Source: Prevotella sp. UBA3288 (GTDB lineage: Bacteria; Bacteroidota; Bacteroidia; Bacteroidales; Bacteroidaceae). From it: a stretch of 64,000 bases of DNA. The position numbers were made by a program, and so were the translations under genes. A model generated the notes under the pieces. The model did not search any database, was not told the origin of the DNA, and worked only from the letters and a program-made list of their open reading frames with translations. The stretch spans positions 14,757 through 78,756 of the forward strand of contig DETM01000016.1 of the NCBI GenBank assembly GCA_002361655.1. The letters run 5' to 3'. Positions 27,012 through 36,820 of the stretch are shown one piece after another; within the stretch, counting starts at the first letter, position 1; the number at the start of each line of letters is the position of its first letter.

Positions 27012-30000
27012 TTAGAAGCCAAAGTTGAGGCTGGCCGTGATAGACTTAGACCTTGGTGTGGTAGCACCGTCTCTTGCCGGTGTGTAAGTACCCGAAGCGA
27101 TTTCCGGGTCGATACCGGTGTACTTCGTCCAACAGAAGAGGTTGTTCATCGTGACGTAGGCTGACAGGGAATTCAGACCGATTTTCTTAAGGCTCTTCTT
27201 GGGCACGCTATAAGACAACTGAAGGTTGTTCAAGCGCAGGAAAGAGCCATCTTCCACGAAGCGCGAACTAATCTGATAGTTGTAGCCGGCACCATAGAGT
27301 GCACGTGGAATGGGTGTCACATCACCATCCTTACGCCAGCGATAGGTCACTGTAGACACCTGGTTCTCGGTGCCATACATGCTTTCCAGACCCATGCGGG
27401 CTGTATTGATAATCTTGTTGCCCCAACGATAGTTGAAGCGGGCCACCAGTTTCCAGTTCTCGTACTGGAAGGTCAGGCTGAAACCGCCCTGCATCTTCGG
27501 CAGCGAATTGCCCAGATACTTGATGTCCAGTTCGTTGATGTTACCATCGTGGTTCACATCCTCGTAGATGGCATCACCACCCCTGAACTCATACTCTGTA
27601 TCACCATGATAATAGGCCAGATGCTTGGGCTCGCCGGTATTGGTCATGATGACATGGCCATTCTCATCGGTAGCCACAGGGAAGGTCTTACCCTCGGCCA
27701 ACTGCTGGTTGATCCAAGCCTCGTAGTTCCATTCGTAGTCTTCGCCATTGGCAACAGCCTGCGACTGCAACTGCAACTGCTTCTTATTATAATTGGCCAG
27801 ATAATCATAAGAGTACTGGAAGACGCCCAAGTTGTTGAAACCGTAGATGGAGCAAAGGGGGTCGCCCACCACGACGCGGCTCAGGATTGAACCGGCGCCA
27901 CGGTTACTGGCATTGGGTTTCGAGTTCAGGTTGTCCAGCACGCGCTGGTCCATCTCCAACAGTTTGTTGATGTTCTGTGCCATGTTGAAACTGGCAGAAA
28001 CAGAGAATTTCTTGTACTGTAGGAACTTGATAGCAGAGATAGACATTTCCCAACCTCTGTTTCCCATTTCACCGACATTACCGAACGAGAGGGTTGTACC
28101 GCCGTTCCACGAAGCGGTGGTGGGAATGGGGATTCCCCTCATGATCAGGTCTTTGGTATTCTCCTTATAGAGGTTCAGGTCAATCTGGAACTTATCGTCC
28201 AACAAATTGATATTGAAACCGAGGTTCATACCAACCTTCTTCTGAGGACGCAGATCGTCAAGTTTCATACCGCTCATCGTTGTAAAATAAGTCTCGCCAT
28301 AACGGCCGGCACGCGAAGCGTACTGGTTGAAGTAGTTGTCCACCGACACGTTGCTGCTACCGGTGATACCCCACGAAGCGCGGATGCCGAGCAACGACAC
28401 CACTTTCTGCAGGGGCTTGAAGAACGACTCGTCGCTGATGTTGTAACGCAACGAAACAGAGGGAGAGTAGAACCAAGGATTCTTCGGACCGAATTTCGAG
28501 TTGCCGTCGCCACGCACAGAGAAACTGGCGATGTAGCGCTTCTTATAGGAGAAGTGAGCATTGTAAACCCAGTCCTGCCAAGCCGACTTCGTCGAACTGG
28601 GCTGGTTGTCCATACCTACCATGCGGGCATCGATAGTTGCCGACTCAATACCGTTAGGCACGGAGTTCTGGGCAATATACTGATAGGTGTTCTTCTGCGT
28701 ACCGGCTTCATAGCGAGCCAGCATCGTCAGGAACAAGTCCTCGTTCTTGAAAGCAGGCGTATAGATCAGTTCCAGACGGGAGCCCATCTTAAACTGGTTG
28801 GTCTCCGTATTGGTGATGAAGTTGTAATTGCCATCGATATAACTGCCATTGGAGAGGCTACCCGGCATGAAGGTCGGCTTCGAATAGGCATAAATATCGA
28901 AGTACACACGACCGTTGAAGGTCAGACGATGCTTGCCGACCTCGGTGCCCAGCAGTTCGTACTTGATATTGAAGTCAGGCACGATGCTGTAGGTCTGTTC
29001 CTTCTGCCACGAGTTATTTGCATAGGCGATGGGGTTGCCGATGGCCACGACATCGCGCAGTTTATTAGAGGTATAGTTACCGTCATCAGGTGTCAATTCA
29101 CGCACGACACCATTCTCCGTGATGGTTCCGCCAATGGGATTCATCAGGAAATATTCACCGGTATTGTTATTAAAGCGGTCGTAACGATAGATGCTGGAGT
29201 TAGGAGCCTGAGCCAGAGCCATGGCCAGCAGGTTGTTGTTGGAACCGGAGTTCTTACTACTGCCGTAGGTATAGTTTTTCAGGTTATCCGTATAGGTCAA
29301 CGCGAAGTTGGTAGAGAAACGGATACGGTCACTGACGTTATAGTCCAACACCAGGCGTGTGGTCAGACGATCCAGACGCTGCTTGATGACGGTACCGGTC
29401 TGGTGGTTGTAACTACCGGAGATACGGAACTGAGCCTTCTGGCCGCCACCGGAAATATTGAAGTTGGCCTCGTGCTGCTCACCAAACTGCTTGACAGCAT
29501 CCACCCAATCGGTATTCTTATTCCAGTTATTGGCCTCTGCCCACTCTTCGGGTGTACGATAGTTAATCTCATTAATGGTACGCGTTGCATCGGGATCCTG
29601 CGCCTGATTGAAGAACTCCTCCTTCAGCATCATGGTGTAGTTGTCACCGTTCAGCAGGTCGTAGCCGGCCGGCATCCAGGTACCGGTAAACTTATAGCCA
29701 AGGGTCACCTTGGGTTTGCCGCGCACACCACGCTTGGTGGTAATCTGGATGACACCGTTAGCACCTTGCGAACCCCAGATAGCCGTTGCGGCAGCATCCT
29801 TGAGCACTTCGATGTTGGCGATATCGTCCACACTGACGGCCAGCATCGACGAGAACTTCTCTTCGTCCATGTTCTCCGGATCGAAGTCGGCAGCATCATA
29901 CTCAAAGATCTTGTCGTCGACGACAATCAGCGGCTCGGCACTACCATTCAGGGTAGAGACACCACGCAGGCGCATCGACGTACCGGCGCCGAGGTTACCC

Positions 30001-30503
30001 GAGTTAGACACGATATCCAGACCGGCAATCTCACCCTGCAGAGCCTCGTCGGCAGAGGTGAAGGCCATACCTTCCACATCGGCCATGTTCATGGTCTGCG
30101 AAGATACGGAAATCTCGCGCTTGTCGATATTCAGACCGCCACTGTTAGTGCGGCGTCCTTTTACGGTCACCTCGCTCAGCGTAGTCTTCGAGTCGTCCAA
30201 CCTCACCTTGAAAGTTTTCTGACTACCAATCGTCATCACCTTATCTTTACTGCCTACGTAGGAGACGACGAGTTTGTTCTTCGTGTTAGAGACCTTCATA
30301 GAGAAGTTACCCATCATATCAGTCTGAGTAGCGTTGACGATACGGTTGTTACCGTCACGCTCCGTCACGTTGGCAAACATGACCGGTCCCATGGAATCTT
30401 CCACCGAACCCGATATGACAGTTCCCTGTGCCATCATCACCTGGGCGACGAAGGCAAACAGGAGCGTCAATAGGATTTTTGATTTTGACATAAGTATCTT
30501 CAT
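27012..30503 (-). CDS. susC: SusC/RagA-family TonB-dependent transporter (pair 2)
   Basis: A 1,163-residue outer-membrane importer. The signal peptide ends near VMMAQ. A regulatory-like domain (about 28-110, GTVISGSVEDSMGPVMFANV) leads to TLSEVTVKGRR and the plug (about 130-250, VSTLNGSAEPLIVVDDKIFEYD, IEVLKDAAATAIWGSQGANGVIQITTKRG). A barrel follows, ending SKSITASLNFGF. The ATG at 30503 falls directly at the end of a TTAAGAA-type repeat; MSKSKILLTLL at 30491 could be the true start. It is transcribed after the 961-residue FAS1 gene and before its SusD partner. Confidence 0.95.
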   Translation of the reverse strand: MKILMSKSKILLTLLFAFVAQVMMAQGTVISGSVEDSMGPVMFANVTERDGNNRIVNATQTDMMGNFSMKVSNTKNKLVVSYVGSKDKVMTIGSQKTFKVRLDDSKTTLSEVTVKGRRTNSGGLNIDKREISVSSQTMNMADVEGMAFTSADEALQGEIAGLDIVSNSGNLGAGTSMRLRGVSTLNGSAEPLIVVDDKIFEYDAADFDPENMDEEKFSSMLAVSVDDIANIEVLKDAAATAIWGSQGANGVIQITTKRGVRGKPKVTLGYKFTGTWMPAGYDLLNGDNYTMMLKEEFFNQAQDPDATRTINEINYRTPEEWAEANNWNKNTDWVDAVKQFGEQHEANFNISGGGQKAQFRISGSYNHQTGTVIKQRLDRLTTRLVLDYNVSDRIRFSTNFALTYTDNLKNYTYGSSKNSGSNNNLLAMALAQAPNSSIYRYDRFNNNTGEYFLMNPIGGTITENGVVRELTPDDGNYTSNKLRDVVAIGNPIAYANNSWQKEQTYSIVPDFNIKYELLGTEVGKHRLTFNGRVYFDIYAYSKPTFMPGSLSNGSYIDGNYNFITNTETNQFKMGSRLELIYTPAFKNEDLFLTMLARYEAGTQKNTYQYIAQNSVPNGIESATIDARMVGMDNQPSSTKSAWQDWVYNAHFSYKKRYIASFSVRGDGNSKFGPKNPWFYSPSVSLRYNISDESFFKPLQKVVSLLGIRASWGITGSSNVSVDNYFNQYASRAGRYGETYFTTMSGMKLDDLRPQKKVGMNLGFNINLLDDKFQIDLNLYKENTKDLIMRGIPIPTTASWNGGTTLSFGNVGEMGNRGWEMSISAIKFLQYKKFSVSASFNMAQNINKLLEMDQRVLDNLNSKPNASNRGAGSILSRVVVGDPLCSIYGFNNLGVFQYSYDYLANYNKKQLQLQSQAVANGEDYEWNYEAWINQQLAEGKTFPVATDENGHVIMTNTGEPKHLAYYHGDTEYEFRGGDAIYEDVNHDGNINELDIKYLGNSLPKMQGGFSLTFQYENWKLVARFNYRWGNKIINTARMGLESMYGTENQVSTVTYRWRKDGDVTPIPRALYGAGYNYQISSRFVEDGSFLRLNNLQLSYSVPKKSLKKIGLNSLSAYVTMNNLFCWTKYTGIDPEIASGTYTPARDGATTPRSKSITASLNFGF

Positions 30504-30525
30504 TCTTAATTCTTAATTCTTAATT
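30504..30525. repeat. AATTCTT-type simple repeat between the FAS1 and susC genes
   Basis: Three copies of a 7-bp unit (TCTTAAT) fill the whole 22-bp spacer up to the susC start. Similar AT-rich short repeats occupy the spacers at 22917-22956 and 26977-27011. Confidence 0.7.
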
Positions 30526-33411
30526 CTAATACTGGCCGTTCTGGTTATAGCACAACGGCTTAGTGATGCCATGAACAACCACGAATGACGAAGACTCAAT
30601 AGTCTTGTAATTGGCATTGGTCTTGTGAGGAGCCGTTGTGATGTCGCGTGCAAGGAGATTTGCCGTCTCGGAAGACGCGTTGATCGTCACCACAGCACCA
30701 GAGGCGTCCTTCACCTTGAGTTGATTATTACCGCCGGTGACTGTCAGGGTCTGGGCAATACCCAGAGGAGTCGAACTGAACGTAGAGAACGAGGGTTCCG
30801 GTGATGTCAGGCCTGTGTTCGGGTCGTAGTTCTTGAAGTAGCGGTCAGCGAAGAGCGAACTGTTCTGAGAGTGATAGCGCACAAAGCGTGCCATCTTCTC
30901 TACCATCGTCCTCACTGCATTTTTGGCTTCCGAAATATCGGCAAAGCCATAACGGGCAGCCACCTCGTCCCAGTTGTTCTCACTATTCTTGACAATAAAC
31001 ATCACGTCCTTGCACCTGGGCAGACCCTTGCTCTGGGCCTCGATCATTGCCTCGTATGTCGGAGCGTAGATGGTGTAGTTGTAAGCACTGAACATACCCC
31101 AGTTGTCGTTGGTGTCAAAGATGCGATAGGGCTTCAACTTGCCTTCGATGTTTTCATCTTTTGCACCGGTGAGTATGCCGGCAAAACTGTATATTTCCTC
31201 ATCGCCAAGCACCATGCAGAAGTTCAGGAAGTGGTCGTTCTCCGGAGCCGTCGCATCATTATCGTAGTCGGCATCGGGATCATTGAACTCTTTACGCTCC
31301 TCCAGCGTCTTCATCACGCTTCTGACAGTGGGCTGCAGAGGGTAATTCAAACGATAGACAGTACCATTCTCAATCTTGGCGTCAGCACTGTTTTCGTCGA
31401 AGGTCTCGGTGATGGTCGACCACTGCGAGGGGTCTGACAACTGCAGGCCACCGGCCACCTTGTCGCCATCGACGACAATGGCACCGCCGTGCTTTGTCTT
31501 ATAATAGCGGTTGCCATAGAGGCCATACTGTGGATTGCCCTTACCGGTTTCGGTAGAGTCTGCCAGCACAATGGTGCAGTAGTCAAGCAAATCCTTGATC
31601 TGGGAATTGAAATAGCCTGTTTCGATATTGACATCCTCGGCACCGGCATCTTCCACGTAAGAACTCAGTTCATTGTAGGGTCCTGACTGGTAGATGTAAC
31701 GCTTGACAAGGATGTGGAACGAGCCCGTGGCTGTCGGGTCGAAGCGGAAACGCAATCCTTTCAGTCCATCCTCATCTTTTACTGATGTGGGGTCGATGAC
31801 GATGAACTGGGTCTCGTTGTCTGTCGGCACAAAGACGCCGTAGCGTGCTTTCATGGAGAGCAGATAGTAGTACATGTCGGCACCGAGTTTTGAGGGGGTA
31901 CCTGCCGTGACCTGGTGGTCGTTGAGCATTTCGCCCATGGTGCGCATGTCGTTATACACCGAAGCAGGACCGAGCACGGAATTATACAGTTTCGGACCGA
32001 ACAGTTTATTCATCTTATAAATGACACCATTGTTGGCAATCGTGACATCGTAGTTACCATCGTCTTTCTTGACAAGGTCATTCTTCGTTACGTCAAGGAA
32101 TTCGAAGGCATCGTTCTGCACCGTTGAGAAATTGCTGGGCACCGTCTTGGTCAGATAGGGCTTCATCACATTGTTCAGCACACTGGCGAAGACCGACGGG
32201 TCGTTGTTGTACACAGCATCGAAGTGTGCATCGAGGTTGTCGGCAGTGATGGGGAGTGAGGGGACGCCCAGGTTCTTCAGTATATAGGCACCCTCGCCGA
32301 GGAAATAGTCTTCCATAGCCTTATCATTGGGGGCCAGGAAAGCAGCAATCTCAGCATCGTTGTCGCTGGAACCGCCAATCAAAGTGGGATTATAATAGTT
32401 CCAACCCGGGTCGAAGTTCAGCAGTCGGTTGTCGGCCACTGTCACACCACGTGACGGCTGTGCTGCCTTTGCACGGTGCGAGTTCTTGCTGAGGTAGCGG
32501 ATGGCAAAGACGGTATCGGTGGCACCGCTTGCCGAGTCCTTGTATTGCTGGGTCAGCGTCATATCGGGATCGGGGAAGGCATAATAGTCCAGCAGACGCG
32601 AGATATAGTGGAAGTCGCTATTACTGCGGAGGATCTGTGACATATTGCCGGGGTTGACAAGCACCTCGTCCAACTGGTGGATATAGCCATTCTGGCAGAC
32701 CACATCGCCCTTAATCACTTTACGGTCGAAGATGTAGGCATCGCCATCGACGTATTCATGACCGGTCAGCACCTTGAAGTCACTGTCATCGCCCGTCACG
32801 GTCATATTATTGACCAGCATGTATTCACCCGTGAAATGCACCATCGGGGCCACTGTATTATCAAACACAGCCAGCATCGAATTGCGGCCTTCCGTCTTGA
32901 AGCGCGAGAAATACTTGTTGTTGGCAGGCATATCCTCAGCGAGGAACGGCGTCACCGAGTAGTAGAGACTCATATTGGTGGCGTGCTTCACATTCTCGCC
33001 CTGCAACATATTGCCGGCAGCATTCTGCTTGTTCGACAATGTACCGATCAGGATGGCGTTGTCAAGCATCGAAGAGAACAGCAACTCCGCCTTCTGGGCA
33101 TGGGTCAATTGTTCATAACTGCTGACGCCGAACTTATTGTTCCCGCCTGCAAAGAATCTCTCGAAAGCCTCATCGTTGGCCGGGAAGATGGTCTTACTAC
33201 CAGTTTTGCCAAGCACCTCAGCATACCCCAGGTCGTTGACCAACCGGCAATACGTGTTGAACGTACCCTGGAGTTCTTTAGGTGACTGAAGCTCTTTGTA
33301 GATACTCTCGCCAAGCCATGATGGCAATTCTCCCTCGGGCACGACGTAGTCCTTCGTACAGGACCCCAGGCCTAAGCACAAAAGGGATGCATACAAAAAG
33401 AGTTTTTTCAT
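30526..33411 (-). CDS. FAS1 (fasciclin) domain surface lipoprotein, first gene of the SusCD operon
   Basis: A 961-residue lipoprotein (lipobox GLGSC, then TKDYVVPEGELPSWLG). Several FAS1 units are visible: about 45-260 (YCRLVNDLGYAEVLG, KTIFPANDEAFERFFAG, NGYIHQLDEVLV), about 270-480 (AAFLAPNDKAMEDYFLGEG, NNGVIYKMNKLFGP), and more diverged units to about 870 (MKARYGVFVPTDNET, YNYTIYAPTYEAMIEAQ). The C-terminus (GIAQTLTVTGGNNQLKVKDASG, VVVHGITKPLCY) again reads like the end of a FAS1 domain. Leading the operon with two SusCD pairs, it is the best candidate for a large surface glycan-binding or adhesion protein. Ligand unknown. Confidence 0.85.
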   Translation of the reverse strand: MKKLFLYASLLCLGLGSCTKDYVVPEGELPSWLGESIYKELQSPKELQGTFNTYCRLVNDLGYAEVLGKTGSKTIFPANDEAFERFFAGGNNKFGVSSYEQLTHAQKAELLFSSMLDNAILIGTLSNKQNAAGNMLQGENVKHATNMSLYYSVTPFLAEDMPANNKYFSRFKTEGRNSMLAVFDNTVAPMVHFTGEYMLVNNMTVTGDDSDFKVLTGHEYVDGDAYIFDRKVIKGDVVCQNGYIHQLDEVLVNPGNMSQILRSNSDFHYISRLLDYYAFPDPDMTLTQQYKDSASGATDTVFAIRYLSKNSHRAKAAQPSRGVTVADNRLLNFDPGWNYYNPTLIGGSSDNDAEIAAFLAPNDKAMEDYFLGEGAYILKNLGVPSLPITADNLDAHFDAVYNNDPSVFASVLNNVMKPYLTKTVPSNFSTVQNDAFEFLDVTKNDLVKKDDGNYDVTIANNGVIYKMNKLFGPKLYNSVLGPASVYNDMRTMGEMLNDHQVTAGTPSKLGADMYYYLLSMKARYGVFVPTDNETQFIVIDPTSVKDEDGLKGLRFRFDPTATGSFHILVKRYIYQSGPYNELSSYVEDAGAEDVNIETGYFNSQIKDLLDYCTIVLADSTETGKGNPQYGLYGNRYYKTKHGGAIVVDGDKVAGGLQLSDPSQWSTITETFDENSADAKIENGTVYRLNYPLQPTVRSVMKTLEERKEFNDPDADYDNDATAPENDHFLNFCMVLGDEEIYSFAGILTGAKDENIEGKLKPYRIFDTNDNWGMFSAYNYTIYAPTYEAMIEAQSKGLPRCKDVMFIVKNSENNWDEVAARYGFADISEAKNAVRTMVEKMARFVRYHSQNSSLFADRYFKNYDPNTGLTSPEPSFSTFSSTPLGIAQTLTVTGGNNQLKVKDASGAVVTINASSETANLLARDITTAPHKTNANYKTIESSSFVVVHGITKPLCYNQNGQY

Positions 33412-33479
33412 AAATTGTGGTTTGTTGTTATTAAATATTTATTGATTTGTCAGTTAGTATCCACGCTTGAAACATGCCA

Positions 33480-33545
33480 ATGCATGGCAAAGGCAATATA
33501 TCAACCTGCAAAATAACAAAAAATTATTGATACTTGCAACTTTTT
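33480..33545 (-). promoter_or_regulatory. Probable promoter of the FAS1/SusCD operon
   Basis: On the minus strand this AT-rich stretch holds TTATTTTG and TGCCTTTG, each one base off the -7 consensus TAnnTTTG, with TTTG- or GTTG-like elements 20-21 bp upstream of each. I cannot decide between them, but no other part of the 254-bp spacer looks as promoter-like. Confidence 0.35.
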
Positions 33546-33599
33546 AACAAACTAATTTCAAAAAAAGTTTATTTTTCCCAAATATCAAAGGATGGTTGA

Positions 33600-33638
33600 C
33601 AAAAAAAGTGAGCCCCCACCGCTAAGGCGATGGGGGCT
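33600..33638 (-). terminator. Intrinsic terminator of the 33,666-36,461 gene
   Basis: On the minus strand the stem AGCCCCC pairs with GGGGGCT (33611-33637), extended by an inner ATCGC/GCGGT pairing. It is followed by CAC and seven T residues. It lies about 28 bp after the stop codon, separating this gene from the SusCD operon. Confidence 0.85.
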
Positions 33639-33665
33639 CTCTTATTTAAGAATAACTATAGATGC

Positions 33666-36461
33666 TTACTTAATCAGCACGCCGTTGATGCCGTACTTGC
33701 CGTTGATGATGATGCGGCCGTTCTTCAGCACCTTGGTAGGAGCCTTCACCTGAGCAGCAGGCGTAACGATTTCCTGGATACCATCGACGAACTGCTCTGT
33801 AGGACCGGCAGCAATACGCTGAATCTTCAGATTGTCGAACCACACGCGACGGGCGTCGTTGTTGTAGTTAGACTGCAGGACGAACTTGGTAGGAACAGTC
33901 TTGTCGAAACCTCTCTTCACAGTGGTGACAACACCCTTGGCAGAAGTCGTGATAGCGTAGATTGAGGCTTCGCCGAAGTCCAAGACGACCTCAAACGAGT
34001 TCTTGGCACAAGTTGTTGCCGTGGCTTCCTCAGCACCCTCTGGCGAAGCATTATTATAAGAACTACCAGAACCATACTTCAGGCTACCGAGTTCAATAGG
34101 CAGACTCGATGAAGCATCAATCTTGTTATCGTAGTAGTTTGCATAGAATCCGGCGATGACAGAGTCAGTCTCATTCTTCAGATAGAAACCAACAAAACGA
34201 CCGCTCAGACCCTGCAGGAAGAAGTCGCAATTCACTTTCAGAATGTCATTGTTCATCTCACCGGCGTTGAAGAGCACCGTACCGGTACCATTACCCACGC
34301 GAATGTAGCCCTTCCACATCTGAACAGCATTCGACCAGTAGCCCTGCTCGAACGGCTGGCTGCCAGAGCCATCAGTTGACCAGTTGGTGAATTCCATCGT
34401 ACCGGCAGCACCGGTTACGCTATAGGTAGAGGTCTCGGCATTCTGCACAGCATCCTGCTCAAAGTCGATGTCAACAACAGTCGTCAAAGCAGAAGCAGGA
34501 ACAGTGGTCTTGAAGGTCTCAACGGCAGCAGCCAGGGCAGCATTAGCCTCCTTGATCTTGGCAGCATTCTCCTCGCTATAGTCTGTGGCCTTCATCTCAG
34601 CCTGTACGCCCTCTGCGGTGGCGATAGCAGCCTTCAAGGCATCTGCACCAGTAGCAGCAGCATAGAGGCGGTTGGCCAGAACAGCATTTGCAGCATCAAT
34701 ACCAGTCTGTATAGAGTTCAGTGTGTCATTGACAGCGATAAACTTCCTGTTGGCTGCAAGGATGTCACGAACACCGTTATTATAAACTTCAAATACCAGA
34801 AGTCCCTCTTCGGCAGTCTTAGTACTATTGGCCTTGTTGTATATTCCCGGATCAAAGGTTGCAATAATGTCATCCTGGCTCATCGCTTCGTAACCGGCAA
34901 TAGCCACCTCTACAGTATCCACACAGGCCTTAAGTTCTGCCTTACCCCAGAAATAGTCTGCCTTAGCAAGGTTCTCGGTAGCAGTAGTGAGTTCGGTACG
35001 ACCCGTCGTAATCTGCTCACGTACATCAGCCTCATAACCGTACTGCTTCTGGTTGTACTTGTTGTCGTTCTTACCCCAGATAGAAGCATTGTAGATATAA
35101 GCCGCAGAACCACGAGCCAGCGTTTGGTATTCATCCTTACAATAAATCATCATACCGAACTCATAGGTTCCATCCTCAGGAATCTGCGCATTAATGATGA
35201 AAGGAGTCAGACCAAGATACTTTCTGTCGGCTCCCTCAGGATCAACAACCTTAAAGCCGTTAGAAACATCTTGCTTCTGGAATACAATCGTGTCACCGGC
35301 AACGCCGTCAACCATCTTCCGAACATAGGCGATACCATAGCAAGGCTTCATGCCGTCGTCATTAGCCCACGTCTGCTTCAGGTTCTCGCGGAAAACACCG
35401 CCAGCCTCGATAGCGAAGACATAAGAGCCCTTTGTCAAAGTCTTCGATGTGTAAACACCCATTGGCGATGCAGGAGAACCACCGGCCCATGTAGCGGTCT
35501 GCTGATAATGACCCAAGTCGAAAGGAGTGCCATTGTTCTCCCAGAACAGACGCTTATAGGGATAACCGCTCCACACACCAAAAGTTTCGGCCTTTTGCGT
35601 CTTTGTTCCATTCCACACTCTGAAATAGTTGTCGTTGTTTCCTGCCAGATAGTCATCCATATTAGTGTCAAGGAACTCAGCAAGTCCTTCCTCTGCAGTC
35701 GTCAGTGCCTCGTCAAGATCTTCCTGGCTAGACTCATCACCAATGGCCTCCAGGCCTTCGATGAAGGCATTCATATCTTCAAGCAGGCTCTCATCCCACT
35801 TATAGCACTCCTTGTAAATCTTCAATTTGTTAAGCATTGCATCACGCTGACGCAGGTCGGCAAACTGAGAAGCAGGAGCAATCTGCAGGTCGGCAATCTC
35901 AATGCTGGGGTCCATTCCTGTGAAGGAGATGAAATAGGTACGAGCCGTACCGTCACCAACGATAGCATAATTAAAGGTCTGCCATTCTTCCTTCAGTTCC
36001 TCTGCGGTATTGGCATACACCACGTCTGTTGCACCGTCATATACGCCATCACCATTACCGGCCACTCTCACAAGATTAGTCTTGAGCGCATCGGTCTTGA
36101 TACGGATAGTAGTCTGAGCAGCGCCCTTCATCTTGTAACTGACGACATAAGTATCGTTTGCAGTAGCGGGGGCAAACTGGAAGTACATACCCTCACCGGC
36201 AGTGCCATCTGTGCTCTGGACGGAGTTGATGCCGGGGGCACAGCCATCGGTATTAATGTTAAACAGGAGATTCAATGTCTGCTCTGTCGATGCACTGACG
36301 AGTGTCCATCCTGTCAAGTCAGCAAAATTGCTGCTAGCCACATTGGGGCCTAGAATCTGGAAACGGCCCTGTGGTGTGTAGACGTACTCACCCTGAGTCA
36401 GGGCAAAACCTGAAACGGCCATGCAAATAGCCACCAGGCTCATAAGTAATCGTTTTTTCAT
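33666..36461 (-). CDS. Large multi-module secreted protein with probable carbohydrate-binding modules
   Basis: A 931-residue secreted protein with no recognisable catalytic domain. After a signal peptide (1 to about 20) there is a beta-sandwich region (about 20-195, FADLTGWTLVSAS...IEIADLQI) and a helical stretch (about 200-270, rich in E, L and A). A second beta region (about 270-465) is followed by a longer helical, coiled-coil-like stretch (about 480-670, IKEANAALAAAVETF). A third beta-sandwich (about 680-880, IDFEQDAVQNAETSTY...VWFDNLKIQRI) comes before a C-terminal tail with KVLKNGRIIINGKYGI. The layout fits a surface adhesin or glycan-binding scaffold in the pectin locus; this is inference. 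It is monocistronic, with its own promoter and terminator. Confidence 0.65.
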   Translation of the reverse strand: MKKRLLMSLVAICMAVSGFALTQGEYVYTPQGRFQILGPNVASSNFADLTGWTLVSASTEQTLNLLFNINTDGCAPGINSVQSTDGTAGEGMYFQFAPATANDTYVVSYKMKGAAQTTIRIKTDALKTNLVRVAGNGDGVYDGATDVVYANTAEELKEEWQTFNYAIVGDGTARTYFISFTGMDPSIEIADLQIAPASQFADLRQRDAMLNKLKIYKECYKWDESLLEDMNAFIEGLEAIGDESSQEDLDEALTTAEEGLAEFLDTNMDDYLAGNNDNYFRVWNGTKTQKAETFGVWSGYPYKRLFWENNGTPFDLGHYQQTATWAGGSPASPMGVYTSKTLTKGSYVFAIEAGGVFRENLKQTWANDDGMKPCYGIAYVRKMVDGVAGDTIVFQKQDVSNGFKVVDPEGADRKYLGLTPFIINAQIPEDGTYEFGMMIYCKDEYQTLARGSAAYIYNASIWGKNDNKYNQKQYGYEADVREQITTGRTELTTATENLAKADYFWGKAELKACVDTVEVAIAGYEAMSQDDIIATFDPGIYNKANSTKTAEEGLLVFEVYNNGVRDILAANRKFIAVNDTLNSIQTGIDAANAVLANRLYAAATGADALKAAIATAEGVQAEMKATDYSEENAAKIKEANAALAAAVETFKTTVPASALTTVVDIDFEQDAVQNAETSTYSVTGAAGTMEFTNWSTDGSGSQPFEQGYWSNAVQMWKGYIRVGNGTGTVLFNAGEMNNDILKVNCDFFLQGLSGRFVGFYLKNETDSVIAGFYANYYDNKIDASSSLPIELGSLKYGSGSSYNNASPEGAEEATATTCAKNSFEVVLDFGEASIYAITTSAKGVVTTVKRGFDKTVPTKFVLQSNYNNDARRVWFDNLKIQRIAAGPTEQFVDGIQEIVTPAAQVKAPTKVLKNGRIIINGKYGINGVLIK

Positions 36462-36591
36462 AACAGTTTGTTTTTAGTTTGTTAATAAATAAAATAAAGT
36501 AAGTAGGTTCTTGTCTGTTTTCTTCAACAGTCTAACTCACGACCGGCGCATTTCTGCACACCGCCAAGAGCAGGCTGCCCGATAGGTGGTG

Positions 36592-36599
36592 CAAATATA
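36592..36599 (-). promoter_or_regulatory. -7 box for the 33,666-36,461 gene
   Basis: TATATTTG on the minus strand, followed by C, matches TAnnTTTG. It gives a leader of roughly 125 nt before the ATG at 36461. The -33 element is not obvious. Confidence 0.5.
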
Positions 36600-36714
36600 C
36601 GGCAAAAAGTGGAAAATTCTCTTTTTTTATGACACTATTTAATATTTTTTAATACTCGCCACTTCTCATAAGCCCCTCCGTCATGAATCCCTCTCCTTAC
36701 GAGCCCCCTCCATA

Positions 36715-36755
36715 CATACCTCCCCCTCCTCTATATAATAGAGGGGGAGGGTATG
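36715..36755. repeat. GC-rich long inverted repeat
   Basis: The left arm CATACCTCCCCCTCCTCTAT pairs with the right arm ATAGAGGGGGAGGGTATG with two small bulges around an ATAA-type loop. Neither strand has a following T-run, so it looks more like an extragenic palindrome or mRNA 3'-end stabiliser than an intrinsic terminator. Confidence 0.65.
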
Positions 36756-36820
36756 GTATGAGGGTCTCTACAGGAGGAGGAATAATGACGCGCAAATTGC
36801 CGGAAGGCTCCCTTTAAACA

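Noticed and set aside
28554-30473. A 639-codon open frame on the plus strand, and similar long plus-strand frames over the SusC, SusD and PL genes
   Set aside because: They are antisense shadows of well-supported minus-strand genes. Their products lack recognisable domains and are caused by codon bias in a GC-rich genome.
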